Shown one piece after another: positions 17,730-27,000 of a stretch of 33,183 nt of DNA. The stretch spans positions 1-33,183 of the forward strand of contig CALFBM010000121.1 of the NCBI GenBank assembly GCA_937951645.1, given 5' to 3'. The notes beneath the pieces are model-generated. The model saw only the letters and a list, made by a program, of their open reading frames with translations. It searched no databases and had not been told where the DNA came from. The position numbers were made by a program, and so were the translations under genes. Numbering within the stretch: position 1 is the first letter of the stretch; each line of letters begins with the position of its first letter. Source of the DNA: an uncultured Rhizobiaceae group bacterium (GTDB lineage Bacteria; Pseudomonadota; Alphaproteobacteria; Rhizobiales; Rhizobiaceae).

Positions 17730-18428
17730 ATGCACCCGAAAGTCATGGTCGTTGAGGATGAAGAGGCTCTTTCAGAGTTGCTTCGCTATAATCTGGAAGC
17801 GGAAGGCTATGAGGTGGAGGTCATTGATCGTGGTGATGATGCTGACTTAAGGCTTCGGGAAATTGTTCCTGATCTGCTGTTGCTGGATTGGATGTTGCCA
17901 GGTCTCTCAGGTATTGAACTTTGTCGCCGTATTAGATTGAGGAGCGAAACAAAAACACTACCGATCATCATGCTAACAGCCCGCAGTGAGGAATCTGAAC
18001 GTGTTAGAGGGCTTTCTACAGGTGCTGATGATTTTGTAGTAAAGCCATTTTCAGTGCCAGAATTGATGGCTCGAATAAAAGCAATGTTGCGTCGCTCCAA
18101 TCCTGGTAAAGTTTCCAGTCATATTATTGTTGGCGATATTGAGTTGGACAGAAAAGCACACCGTGCTCATCGTAATGGACGTGAAGTTCGTTTAGGGCCT
18201 ACGGAATACAAGCTATTGGAATTTTTGATGAGTGCTCCTGGACGGGTGTTCTCTCGTGAACAACTTTTAGACGGTGTATGGGGACATAATAATTATGTTG
18301 ATGAGCGTACTGTCGATGTGCACATCGGGCGACTGCGTCGCTCTATTACAAGGGGAAAAGAACAAGACCCGATCCGCACAGTGCGCGGAGCGGGGTATTC
18401 ATTAAATGACAAGTTTGTTAGCGCCTGA
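17730..18428 (+). CDS. phoB: phosphate regulon response regulator PhoB
   Basis: A 232-residue OmpR-type response regulator. The receiver domain (about 1-120) has the acidic pair VEDEE (8-12), phospho-acceptor Asp53 in LLLDWMLPG, and the conserved lysine in VVKPFSVPEL. The C-terminal winged helix (about 130-228) includes LGPTEYKLLEFLMSAPGRVFSREQLLDGVWG and VDVHIGRLRRSI. Once phosphorylated by PhoR it binds Pho boxes. AAGGA lies 9 bases before the ATG. It is the last gene of the cluster and is convergent with gcrA, 34 bases between stops, with no clear terminator seen. Confidence 0.95.
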   Translation: MHPKVMVVEDEEALSELLRYNLEAEGYEVEVIDRGDDADLRLREIVPDLLLLDWMLPGLSGIELCRRIRLRSETKTLPIIMLTARSEESERVRGLSTGADDFVVKPFSVPELMARIKAMLRRSNPGKVSSHIIVGDIELDRKAHRAHRNGREVRLGPTEYKLLEFLMSAPGRVFSREQLLDGVWGHNNYVDERTVDVHIGRLRRSITRGKEQDPIRTVRGAGYSLNDKFVSA

Positions 18429-18462
18429 ATTCTTAAATATTTGAACGCAGCGCTATTGGGCT

Positions 18463-18954
18463 TTAACCGGTTGCAGCGCGTTTGGCACGACGACGGTCTG
18501 TAACTGTCTGATAAGCCATCCGGCAGTGATACTCACAATATGGTGCATCTTCTTTTGGTGAATTACCGCAGAAATGAAAATCATTTGTAGCAGGATCGCC
18601 ATGTGGCCATTTACATGTTTTTTCTGATAGATCTACCAAATCAAGCTTCTTGCACTCAGGTACAGGAATATCTTCAATAACAGGCCTGATTGGTGCGCTT
18701 GGTGCTGTTCGCCCACCTGTGGTTCTTATAGCCCTTGGCCGTGCATTATAACCTCCTCCGTTACGTGTTGGCGTTTTTAATTTACGCGCACTCGTATTTG
18801 CAGGTTTGGCACGGCCAGAAAGGCCAAGCCTGTGTACTTTTCCAATTACAGCATTTCTGGTAACACCACCTAATTCAGCTGCAATCTGGCTAGCGCTTAA
18901 TCCATCCGCCCAAAGTTTTGTAAGCGTAGCCACACGATCATCTGTCCAAGACAT
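18463..18954 (-). CDS. gcrA: cell-cycle regulator GcrA
   Basis: A 163-residue protein of the GcrA family. In alphaproteobacteria it binds sigma70 RNA polymerase and activates promoters carrying CcrM-methylated GANTC sites. The N-terminal helix-turn-helix MSWTDDRVATLTKLWADGLSASQIAAELGG (1-30) continues with TRNAVIGKVHRLGLSGR. A basic, Pro-rich linker (about 48-95) follows, and the C-terminal sigma-binding domain has CKWPHGDP, FHFCGN and APYCEYHCRMAYQ. The ATG is supported by GGAG, though it lies 11 bases away. A plus-strand gene, argD, is divergent from it across a 473-base region containing six GANTC motifs, consistent with cell-cycle control of gcrA itself. Confidence 0.95.
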   Translation of the reverse strand: MSWTDDRVATLTKLWADGLSASQIAAELGGVTRNAVIGKVHRLGLSGRAKPANTSARKLKTPTRNGGGYNARPRAIRTTGGRTAPSAPIRPVIEDIPVPECKKLDLVDLSEKTCKWPHGDPATNDFHFCGNSPKEDAPYCEYHCRMAYQTVTDRRRAKRAATG

Positions 18955-19041
18955 ATGTCATTAATCTCCAAATTTTTGCAGAATCCATCCCCGTACCCAA
19001 ATTTTAAAATCCAGGCTAAAACGCTTCTACTTGTTATATTT

Positions 19042-19061
19042 CCTACGATGTACGCCGTAGG
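19042..19061. promoter_or_regulatory. operator-like inverted repeat in the gcrA promoter region
   Basis: CCTACG (19042-19047) and CGTAGG (19056-19061) form a perfect 6-bp inverted repeat with an 8-base spacer. On the minus strand it lies immediately upstream of the candidate -10 TATAAC of gcrA (19033-19038), covering the spacer and the -35 area. A bound dimer there would block or replace -35 contacts. No family consensus that I know matches it. Confidence 0.4.
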
Positions 19062-19102
19062 TTACGATACTACTGTTCACTGAAATGAATTAATCAGGCG
19101 TG

Positions 19103-19201
19103 GACTCTCAGCACAAGAGTCGAATGGTCAGAACGAATCATTTTTTCATAATATCCCCAGCTAAGAGAATCATGTTTCATTTACCTGTGGAAAGAAGAAT
19201 C
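19103..19201. promoter_or_regulatory. cluster of five GANTC (CcrM-type) sites upstream of gcrA
   Basis: GACTC at 19103, GAGTC at 19117, and GAATC at 19135, 19167 and 19197; a sixth (GAATC) is at 18981. GANTC is the methylation target of CcrM in alphaproteobacteria and the recognition context of GcrA. About 0.4 such sites are expected by chance in 99 bases. The spacing is 14, 18, 32 and 30 bases. Confidence 0.7.
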
Positions 19202-19320
19202 GAAATTGCAAGACTTGGCTTGTATTCCTGTGGAAAAAATTTTGCCGGTGCTGAAAATCCTGTGTTTATAAAGCTTGACCATTAAGTTCTTGCAAAGTAA
19301 TTTATGCGCATAAGATAAAT

Positions 19321-19367
19321 CCTGCCTTTGCAGGTTGAAAATATCCCGTCTTGATGGCGGGTTTTTT
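19321..19367 (+). terminator. tandem hairpins with intrinsic terminator upstream of argD
   Basis: The first hairpin is CCTGC (19321-19325), loop CTTT, GCAGG (19330-19334). The second is CCCGTC (19345-19350), a 5-base loop, and GGCGGG (19356-19361, one G-U pair), followed by TTTTTT then GTTTTG. This is a plus-strand Rho-independent-type signal 61 bases before the argD start. Because no plus-strand gene lies upstream (phoB ends nearly 900 bases before, with gcrA antisense in between), it must end either a small RNA or an argD leader. Confidence 0.7.
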
Positions 19368-19427
19368 GTTTTGAGACAATTTTCAGAATAGTGATAACTG
19401 TAATCAAGTACCAAGAAAGCCATCCTA

Positions 19428-20618
19428 ATGGGAAAAGAACAACATACTTTTGATATCTATGCACCGCCTCCAATTGAGTTTGCACGTGCACAAGGTTGCC
19501 GATTGTATGATACAAGTGGCAAGGAATATCTGGATTGCACTTCTGGTATTGCGGTAAACTCGCTAGGTCACGGACATCCGCATCTGGTTGAGACGCTTAA
19601 AAACCAGGCAGAAGAGATCTGGCATCTTTCCAACTTGTTTGAAATTCCAGGCCAGGCAAAGCTTGCAACCAGACTTTGCGAGAACAGTTTTGCAGACCGT
19701 GTTTTCTTTACTAATTCCGGTGCCGAGGCAATGGAATGCGCGATTAAAACTGCGCGTAGATATCATTATGCACAAGGCAATCCGGAACGCGTGAACATCA
19801 TTACATTCGAAGGTGCATTCCACGGACGTACCATCACAACTATTGCAGCCGGTGGTCAGGAAAAATATCTTGAAGGATTTGGTCCGGTAGCACCAGGCTT
19901 CATTAATCTGCCATTTGGTGATCATGAAGCTTTAAAAGCTGCCATTGATAATGAGACAGCTGCTATTCTTCTTGAGCCTATTCAGGGCGAAGGCGGTATT
20001 AGAGAAGTACCTGGCCAATGTTTGCGCGGCTTGCGAGAACTTTGTGATGAAAAAGGCATTTTGCTAATCTATGATGAAGTACAAACAGGTATCGGCAGGT
20101 GCGGAAAACTTTTCGCTCACCAAATTCATAACGTCGAACCAGATATCATGGCGATTGCCAAAGGCATTGGCGGCGGTTTCCCTGTGGGCGCTTGTATGGC
20201 ACGCGAAGAGGTTGCCGTTGCAATGGTATTGGGAACACATGGTTCGACCTTTGGTGGTAATCCACTTGCCATGGCAATTGGTAATGCAGTCCTTGATGTT
20301 ATTCTTGAGGATAACTTCATGAATGAGGTCAACGACAAGGCTATTTTGTTCCGTCAGCATTTGGCAGAACTTTTAGATACCTATCCTGATTTATTGGAAG
20401 ATGTGCGTGGTGTAGGTCTTTTAATAGGGCTTAAGGCCAAAGTACTTAATCTTGATTTGGTTGCTGCAATGCGTGAGCAGGGGCTTTTGACAGTGGGCGC
20501 CGGTAATAACGTCGTTCGTATCTTGCCACCTTTAATCATTGGTGAAGATGATATCCACGTTGTTCGTGAAAAGATGATTGCAGCTTTCGATGCTGTAAGA
20601 GCTGCACAGAAAGCTTAA
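19428..20618 (+). CDS. argD: acetylornithine/aspartate aminotransferase family protein ArgD
   Basis: A 396-residue PLP enzyme (class III aminotransferase), which converts N-acetylglutamate semialdehyde to N-acetylornithine in arginine synthesis and often also acts on succinyl-diaminopimelate. Motifs are [14 protein letters not shown] (38-51), [17 protein letters not shown] (94-110, phosphate contacts), FEGAFHGRT (127-135), [10 protein letters not shown] (181-190), [10 protein letters not shown] with Asp216 and the Schiff-base Lys245 in [11 protein letters not shown]. Full length. argF follows 4 bases after the stop. The likely Shine-Dalgarno is weak (AAGAAAG). A terminator-like structure in its leader may control it. 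Confidence 0.95.
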   Translation: MGKEQHTFDIYAPPPIEFARAQGCRLYDTSGKEYLDCTSGIAVNSLGHGHPHLVETLKNQAEEIWHLSNLFEIPGQAKLATRLCENSFADRVFFTNSGAEAMECAIKTARRYHYAQGNPERVNIITFEGAFHGRTITTIAAGGQEKYLEGFGPVAPGFINLPFGDHEALKAAIDNETAAILLEPIQGEGGIREVPGQCLRGLRELCDEKGILLIYDEVQTGIGRCGKLFAHQIHNVEPDIMAIAKGIGGGFPVGACMAREEVAVAMVLGTHGSTFGGNPLAMAIGNAVLDVILEDNFMNEVNDKAILFRQHLAELLDTYPDLLEDVRGVGLLIGLKAKVLNLDLVAAMREQGLLTVGAGNNVVRILPPLIIGEDDIHVVREKMIAAFDAVRAAQKA

Positions 20619-20622
20619 TCTC

Positions 20623-21537
20623 ATGGCCACACAAGTCCGTCACTTTCTCGATATTTCGAGTGTTGATGAGGATTCCTTAAAAGGAATTATAGCCTCTGCG
20701 CATGATATTAAGTCAGCAAGCATAAATGAAAAACCGCTAGAAGGTAAAATGCTTGCAATGATTTTTGACAAGCCGTCAACGCGCACCAGAGTTTCCTTTG
20801 ATGTCGGTATGCGCCAATTGGGTGGTGAGACAATTATACTTTCTGGTTCAGAAATGCAGCTTGGTCGTGGTGAAACAATTGCAGACACAGCTAAAGTGTT
20901 ATCCCGGTATGTTGATGCCATCATGATAAGAACAAACGACCATACCCGCGTTCTGGAATTGGCAGAAAATGCTTCAGTCCCTGTTATTAATGGATTAACT
21001 GACGACACGCACCCATGTCAGATCATGGCTGATGTTTTGACGATGGAAGAAAAGCTTGGTGGTTGTGAAGGTAAAAAAATTGTTTGGACAGGTGATGGCA
21101 ATAATGTTCTTAACTCATTGATTGAGGCTAGCAGTGTCTTTAAGTATCAATTGGAAATTGCAGTTCCAAAAGGCCACGAACCAGATCAAAAGTATATGGA
21201 TTGGGCACGCGCAAGAGGTGCAGTAATCAAGCTTGGACATGATGCGCAAAAAGCAGTGTTTGGTGCAGATTGTATCGTGACAGACACATGGACTTCGATG
21301 GGTTTTGAAAATGACAGTTCAGGTCATAACACGTTCATGCCTTATCAGGTGAATGATAAATTGATGGCGCAAGCAAAGAATGGTGCAATTTTCATGCACT
21401 GCCTGCCGGCACATCGAGGTGAGGAAGTAACAGATAGTGTTATTGATAGTGCCCAGTCGGTTGTTTTTGATGAAGCTGAGAACCGGCTTCATGCACAAAA
21501 AGCTATCCTGGCCTGGTGTTTAAGTAATAACGCTTGA
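20623..21537 (+). CDS. argF: ornithine carbamoyltransferase
   Basis: A 304-residue cytoplasmic enzyme making citrulline from ornithine and carbamoyl phosphate. The carbamoyl-phosphate loop STRTR is at residues 52-56, HPCQ at 130-133, the ornithine-side motif DTWTSMG at 221-227, and [10 protein letters not shown] at 259-268 with the catalytic cysteine. Length is normal for the anabolic enzyme. It begins 4 bases after argD, so the two genes are an operon for consecutive parts of arginine synthesis; hslO follows 33 bases later in the same direction, an order often found in Rhizobiales. Confidence 0.97.
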   Translation: MATQVRHFLDISSVDEDSLKGIIASAHDIKSASINEKPLEGKMLAMIFDKPSTRTRVSFDVGMRQLGGETIILSGSEMQLGRGETIADTAKVLSRYVDAIMIRTNDHTRVLELAENASVPVINGLTDDTHPCQIMADVLTMEEKLGGCEGKKIVWTGDGNNVLNSLIEASSVFKYQLEIAVPKGHEPDQKYMDWARARGAVIKLGHDAQKAVFGADCIVTDTWTSMGFENDSSGHNTFMPYQVNDKLMAQAKNGAIFMHCLPAHRGEEVTDSVIDSAQSVVFDEAENRLHAQKAILAWCLSNNA

Positions 21538-21570
21538 GTAATAGTGCTTAAATAATGGTGTTTAGAAAAA

Positions 21571-22554
21571 ATGACTGATTCAGTTAATCCGGAAGCAGCG
21601 GAATACAAATTTGCAGGCGATGATGTTGTTGTACCCTTTGCCGTTGAGCCATTGGATATTCGAGGTCGAGCGGTTCATTTGGGGCCTATGCTTGATACTA
21701 TTTTAAAACGCCATGAATATCCGCAAGATATTGCGTTCTTGATGGGGGAGATGATTTCCCTTGCCGTTTTATTGGGAACTTCTTTGAAATTTGAAGGCAA
21801 CTTTATTTTACAGACCCAGTCTGATGGGCCTGTATCCTTGGCGGTTGTGGATTTCTCAACGCCAGATTCAATTCGCGCTTATGCACGCTATAACAAGGCT
21901 GATTTTGAAGAGGCATTAAAACAGGGCAAAACCAGTCCACGCGACTTGCTGGGCGAAGGTATCATGGCAATGACCATTGATCATGGCGTTGAAATGCAGC
22001 GCTATCAGGGCATTGTTAAGCTTGATGGAATTTCTCTTGAAGAGGCGGCCCATGAATATTTTAGACAATCAGAGCAAATTCCAACACGTATCAAGCTATC
22101 AGTAGCTCAAATCCTGCGCCCTTCCGAGGATGGTTCAATAACCGAAACCAGTTGGCGAGCAGGGGGTGTCTTGGCACAATTTTTACCTGAGTCAGAAGAC
22201 CGTATTAGGCAACGTGACTTGCCAAGCGGTGCTGAAGACGAAGAAGATGATTTTCTGCCAGACGAAGCCTGGGCAGAAGCCTCTGCCCTTATGGATACTG
22301 TGGGGGATGATGAACTCACAGACCCTCAGATAAACATTGAGCGATTGCTTTACAGATTATTCCATGAGCATGGCGTTAGGGTTTTTGAAGGTACCAAAGT
22401 TCTCGATAAATGCACATGCAGTCGCGAGAAAGTTGTATCCCTTGTACGTAGCTTCAAGGATGATCCTGAAAAGCCCCTTGAGCCGGATGAAAATTTCACA
22501 ACAGTTTGTGAGTTTTGCAGTACATCCTACACAGTTTCAGCCAACGAAGTTTAA
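21571..22554 (+). CDS. hslO: redox-regulated chaperone Hsp33
   Basis: A 327-residue cytoplasmic holdase that is switched on by oxidation. The N-terminal substrate-binding domain includes GEMISLAVLLGTSLKFEGNF and GIMAMTIDHG; the C-terminal zinc switch has Cys281 and Cys283 (CTC) and Cys313 and Cys316 (CEFC), matching the CxC...CxxC zinc motif. An acidic, variable stretch (GAEDEEDDFLPDEAW, about 221-235) in the linker is an alphaproteobacterial feature. The ribosome binding site is weak (TTTAGAAAAA before ATG). It probably shares the argD-argF transcript. No terminator is clear after it. Confidence 0.95.
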   Translation: MTDSVNPEAAEYKFAGDDVVVPFAVEPLDIRGRAVHLGPMLDTILKRHEYPQDIAFLMGEMISLAVLLGTSLKFEGNFILQTQSDGPVSLAVVDFSTPDSIRAYARYNKADFEEALKQGKTSPRDLLGEGIMAMTIDHGVEMQRYQGIVKLDGISLEEAAHEYFRQSEQIPTRIKLSVAQILRPSEDGSITETSWRAGGVLAQFLPESEDRIRQRDLPSGAEDEEDDFLPDEAWAEASALMDTVGDDELTDPQINIERLLYRLFHEHGVRVFEGTKVLDKCTCSREKVVSLVRSFKDDPEKPLEPDENFTTVCEFCSTSYTVSANEV

Positions 22555-22601
22555 ATAGCTACAAAGAATTCACATTTGCTTTAATCAATCGTTTGCTGAA
22601 A

Positions 22602-22615
22602 TTACAAACTTGTAA
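22602..22615. promoter_or_regulatory. operator-like palindrome upstream of the RND operon
   Basis: TTACAA (22602-22607), AC, TTGTAA (22610-22615) is a perfect 6-bp inverted repeat with a 2-base centre. It overlaps the -35 zone of the promoter whose -10 lies at 22637-22642. Such a site is typical of a TetR- or MarR-type repressor of an efflux operon, but no regulator gene is adjacent. Confidence 0.45.
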
Positions 22616-22633
22616 CTTGCCCAAATTACACTT

Positions 22634-22642
22634 TGCTATAAT
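22634..22642 (+). promoter_or_regulatory. extended -10 promoter of the RND efflux operon
   Basis: TGCTATAAT combines the extended -10 TGn with a perfect TATAAT (22637-22642). No good -35 hexamer sits at 16-18 bases, which fits an extended -10 promoter. The expected start of transcription is near 22649, giving a leader of about 17 bases before the ATG at 22666. Confidence 0.65.
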
Positions 22643-22665
22643 TATAGATGAATAATTAGACAGAT

Positions 22666-24018
22666 ATGGCCATGTTGCAGAAAAACGATACACTAGAAGT
22701 TGGTTTCGAAAAGGAACCTGGGAAACAAAAAGGTACTCTTGCATGGGCAAGGATGTTTACGCGTGCTTTCTTCCAATTTCTATTAATGGCAATCATTCTG
22801 TTTGGTGGCTTTTACGGCATGAACATGTTGATTGCTGCAAAGCAGGAACCACCCAAACGTCCGCCTTTTAAAACAGTTTATACGGTTGATACGGTGATTG
22901 CTCGTCCAGGTAACTTTCAACCTTCCATGGTTGTTTATGGCGAGGTGCAAGCCTCTAAAACAGTTGATTTGAGATCGCTGGTCTCTGGCGAAATAGTTGA
23001 GGTAAATCCAAGGCTGCAGGTTGGGAGCAGGATTGAAAAAGGTGCGATGCTTTTTCAGATTGATAAGTTTAATTACGTAACAGCTCTTAGCAGTGCCAAG
23101 TCGACAGCAATTGAAGCCAAGGCACGTATTTCTGAAAACCAGGCAATGATTTCAATTGAAGAAGCTCGTATCAAGAGTTTGAAGCAGCAATTGTTATTGG
23201 CGCAAAGCGATTTGGAGCGCATTTCCCAATTGCAGAAGCGTGGCAGTGCCACGCCACGTTCTGTGGAGGAACGTGAGTTAATTGTCAGTCAAAGATCACA
23301 GGCACTTGAGCAGAGTGAGTTAAATCTTATTGTAGAAAGATCAAGGATTGACCAGCTCAAGGCTGTTTTGGAGCGAGCAGAACGTAGTGTTGTTGAAGCT
23401 GAGCGAAACTTGAAAGATACAGCACTTCTGGCACCAATGGCGGGCGTTATAAGAGAAAATAACGCATCCGAAGGACGTTTACTTGGTGCAAACGATATGG
23501 TCGTTTCCATGTATCGCGATGATAAGCTTGATGTCCGCTTCACCCTGACAGACCAGCGTTTTGGCCGTATCCAGTCTGATAAGGTTGGTATTGTAGGACG
23601 AGAGGTCGAAGTAATCTGGGTAGTAGGAGGCGAAGAATACCGCTACCCCGCTACGATTGCGAGGATAGGCGCTCAAATTACATCAGACCGTGGCGGTGTT
23701 GAGGTTATTGCAAGTATTACGGAAAATGTAAAAGACAGTCCGCTTCGTCCAGGTGCATTCGTTGAAGTGATTGTTCCCGATAAGGCATTTACAGATAACT
23801 TCCAGGTTCCTGAAACCGCACTTTATGACAACAATAAAATCTATGTTTCGGTTGATGGCAAACTTGTAGAAAAAACAGTAAAAGTTTTGGCGCGTGATGG
23901 TGATGCCATCATCATTGATGGTGAAATATCAAATGGCGATGAAGTTCTCATAACGCGCATTGCTGAAATCTCAGAAGGTTTAAATGTAAGACCACCACAA
24001 CCTGCCAGCCAGAACTAG
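22666..24018 (+). CDS. RND efflux periplasmic adaptor (membrane fusion protein)
   Basis: A 450-residue adaptor that links the inner-membrane RND pump to an outer-membrane channel. An N-terminal anchor helix at about 34-56 (FFQFLLMAIILFGGFYGMNML) follows a cytoplasmic tail of 33 residues. Then come the barrel-sandwich (lipoyl-like) half VYGEVQASKTVDLRSLVSGE and a long alpha-helical hairpin (about 130-235, heptad-rich, with EARIKSLKQQL and SQALEQSELNL). After that come the second lipoyl half (LLAPMAGVIRENNASEGR) and the beta-barrel and membrane-proximal domains to the end. It has a membrane anchor rather than a lipoprotein signal. It starts the two-gene operon with the pump 25 bases downstream; no TolC-type gene or regulator is present. 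The substrate is unknown. Confidence 0.9.
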   Translation: MAMLQKNDTLEVGFEKEPGKQKGTLAWARMFTRAFFQFLLMAIILFGGFYGMNMLIAAKQEPPKRPPFKTVYTVDTVIARPGNFQPSMVVYGEVQASKTVDLRSLVSGEIVEVNPRLQVGSRIEKGAMLFQIDKFNYVTALSSAKSTAIEAKARISENQAMISIEEARIKSLKQQLLLAQSDLERISQLQKRGSATPRSVEERELIVSQRSQALEQSELNLIVERSRIDQLKAVLERAERSVVEAERNLKDTALLAPMAGVIRENNASEGRLLGANDMVVSMYRDDKLDVRFTLTDQRFGRIQSDKVGIVGREVEVIWVVGGEEYRYPATIARIGAQITSDRGGVEVIASITENVKDSPLRPGAFVEVIVPDKAFTDNFQVPETALYDNNKIYVSVDGKLVEKTVKVLARDGDAIIIDGEISNGDEVLITRIAEISEGLNVRPPQPASQN

Positions 24019-24043
24019 GGTTATTATTCATGAGGCGATGTAA

Positions 24044-27000
24044 ATGATTGCACGAACGATACCAGATGGCGGCGTTGTCAGTCTTTTTGCAAGGCATCCA
24101 AATGCTGCCAACTTGCTAATGATCCTGATGTTAATTTTTGGCGTTTTTGCAATTAGCAAAATTAATACGCAGTTTTTCCCGACCGTTGAACGTCAGGAAG
24201 TCAGTATTTCTGTAAAATGGTCGGGTGCCAGCGCGGAAGATGTCGAAAGAAACATTATTCAAATTATCGAACCGGAAGTTCGCTTCATTGATGGTGTAGA
24301 TAATATGATCTCTTATGCACGTGAAGGTGCTGGTACAATTGCTTTGGAGTTCCTGCCAGATGCAGATATTCAACAGGCAGTTGCAGATGTTGATACAGCA
24401 GTAAAAGCTGTTACAAATTTACCTGATGGAGCCGATACACCCGAAGTCGCAAAAGGCTCTTTCTTTGATCGTGTTGCGCGTCTTTCGCTTTCTGGTGATG
24501 TGCCTGAAAGTACATTGAGAATTCATGCAAAAAAAATTCGTGATGACTTGATAGAACGAGGCATTGATAAAATTTCTTTCGTCGGAATGCGGGACGAAGA
24601 ACTGCAAGTAGAGATTTCAGAGCGTGAATTAAGACGCCTCGGGCTTTCAATATCAGATGTATCTGAAGTTATAGCAGGCAATAGTCGTGATACGCCTTCT
24701 GGTCAATTAAAGGGTGATGTTGAAAAACAAATCAGGGCACTTGCTGATGCGGGAGATCCTGCAGCCCTGAAAAACATTGAAATTAAGTCTTTTGCAACGG
24801 GTGAAAAAGTTCTGCTTGGCGATATAGCAACCATCAAGCGTGGTTATGAAGATGGACAGGCGCGTGGGCTTTCTGGTGGCAAGCCTGCTATTCAAATTAC
24901 GGTTGAGCGTGCCTTGAGTGCAGACACTTTAAAAACAGCGCGCATTCTTGATCAGTATTTAACAGAGATAGAAAATGTTATGCCACCAGGCGTTACACTC
25001 AAAAAATATGAGGTACGGGCAGACTCACTTGTTGAGCGTATCTCATTGCTGTTTTGGAATGGTATTTTCGGGCTGGTTCTTGTTGTTGCAACATTGTTTG
25101 TTTTCTTGAATGCCCGCATAGCTTTTTGGGTTGCTGCAGGTATTCCGGTTGCCATGTTTGCAACACTTGGGTTTATGTTGCTGCTGGGACAGACCATAAA
25201 CATGATCACGCTCTTTGCCATGATCATGATGCTTGGCATAATCGTTGATGATGCAATTGTTGTGGGAGAGCATACGGCGTCCCGATTTGAAGCGGGCGAT
25301 GAACCCTTTCAGGCTGCGGAGAATGGAGCAGGCCGGATGCTCACACCTGTTATGGCTGCAATGATTACAACAGTCGCTGCATTTGCGCCTATGTTGTTAA
25401 TAGGCGATATTATTGGGCAGATCATGGGGGTAATGCCCTATGTTGTAATTGCGGTAATCATAGCAAGCCTGATTGAATGTTTTTTGATTTTGCCAGGTCA
25501 CCTGGCTCATACATTACAACATAAGCCAAAAAGAAAATGGTCTTTTTGGCGCCAGATATTTTTTGCAAGTTTAATTGGCGGCATCCTGATCTCCGTGATG
25601 AATCGCGTTTCATCCGGTTCTTTGGATTTGGCAGGTGTCCCATTGTTAAAACCAATCATGGATGCGCAAGAAAACGGCTCTGTTGTTCTCTTTATTTCAC
25701 TCATAACACTTGGCTCACTTTTTGTAGGGACTTTGTTTGAAGGTGTTTTCTGGCTTCTTAAAAAACTCTCTCCTGAAAATAAGGGTGCTCATGATCAAGG
25801 ATGGTTCAGAAGCTGGTTTGATGGCTATTTCAATGCATTTCGAGATGGTCCCTTTAACTGGATGGTTAAGCTTTCATTTCGTTGGCGTTATGTAACCGTC
25901 GCTGTTGCTTTGAGCAGTGTCATGGTTTTGGCAGTAGGGCCTATTAGAGGGGAGCAAGTAAAATTTGTATTTTTCCCGTCTCCGGAAGCTGAAAATATTC
26001 GTGCAAGACTGGTCTTTAATGCGGGTATTCCTGAAGCGCGTGCTTTTGAAATAATTAATGAAGTTGAAGCAGCTCTGACACGGGCATCTGATAAACTAAC
26101 GGGTGGTGAAGAAGAGCTGGTGACGGCCGTATTTACCACGCTGGGAAGTGCAGGGCGCAGTGTTGGCGATAATTTAGCTGAACTGAGGGTTCAACTTTCT
26201 TCATCAGAAATACGCACGATTCGTACTCCGAAAATCGTTAAAGCCTGGCGTGAGGCATTGCCAAAACTTGCAGGTGCAAAGCGTATTGCAATCTTTGAGT
26301 CACGCGGGGGACCTCCAGGGCGTGATCTTGATATTGAAATTATCGGAAGCGATGTTGCAACACTTAAAGCTGGGGCAACTCAGGTTATTCCGATTTTGCA
26401 AGCAATTAATGGAGCTTCCGGGGTTGCAGATGACTTGCCATTTGGAAAACCGGAATTGATCATGCGTCTTTTGCCGCGCGGTGCTGCATTGGGCTTTAGT
26501 ATTGATGAGGTCGGTAGGCAAGTTCGTAATGCATTTGATGGCGCAATTCCTCGCAGGTTTGCTCGTGATGACGATGAAATAACAATCCGTGTCTCACGCA
26601 CAACTCGTGATAAGGGTGGCGACAAACTTCGCAATTTTGAATTACGTAGTCCACAAGGTCAATTTGTGCCCTTGGGTGAAGTAGTAGCCCTAACAGAAAA
26701 ACAAGGCTTCTCAGCTATTCTACGGGAAGATGGCAAGACCATTGTTTCAGTTACTGCAGATCTGAATACAGACATTATGACAACAGACAAGGCGATTGAG
26801 ATTTTACAGGCCGGTGAATTACCCAAGATTATGGATGCCATGGGTTTGAATTATCGTTTTGGTGGTAGAGATGAAGAACGCAAAAAAGCCTTTGCAGATT
26901 TAACAACAGGTATCTATGTGGCGCTGGCCGTTATCTACATTGTTTTAGCATGGGTGTTTGGCAGTTATTTCAGACCCATTGCAATTATGCTTATAATTCC

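Larger units (their letters stand above)
18955..19427. other. gcrA-argD divergent intergenic region, rich in regulatory motifs
   Basis: 473 bases without a convincing protein gene. Contents from left to right: a GANTC at 18981; a candidate gcrA -10 (GTTATA on plus, TATAAC on minus) at 19033-19038; an inverted repeat at 19042-19061; five GANTC sites between 19103 and 19201; two DnaA-box-like sites at 19186 and 19229; a 12-bp perfect palindrome TTATGCGCATAA at 19302-19313; and two hairpins, the second with a T run, at 19321-19367. The plus-strand frame 19100-19285 is judged doubtful. Confidence 0.7.

Noticed and set aside
18429-18475. Terminator between convergent phoB and gcrA
   Set aside because: The only symmetry, GCGCT...AGCGC, has a 5-bp stem, a long loop and no T run, and runs into the gcrA coding end.
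19100-19285. A 61-codon plus-strand frame (GTG start; inner ATG at 19172 giving 37 residues) between gcrA and argD, ending before the terminator
   Set aside because: Weak ribosome binding sites, no recognisable family, and it overlaps the GANTC and DnaA-like sites; more likely a chance frame, though a small protein cannot be excluded.
18955-19367. RNase P RNA, tmRNA or 6S RNA in the gcrA-argD region
   Set aside because: None of the conserved core sequences of RNase P or tmRNA is visible, and no convincing long closing stem for 6S was found; 6S cannot be fully excluded by eye.
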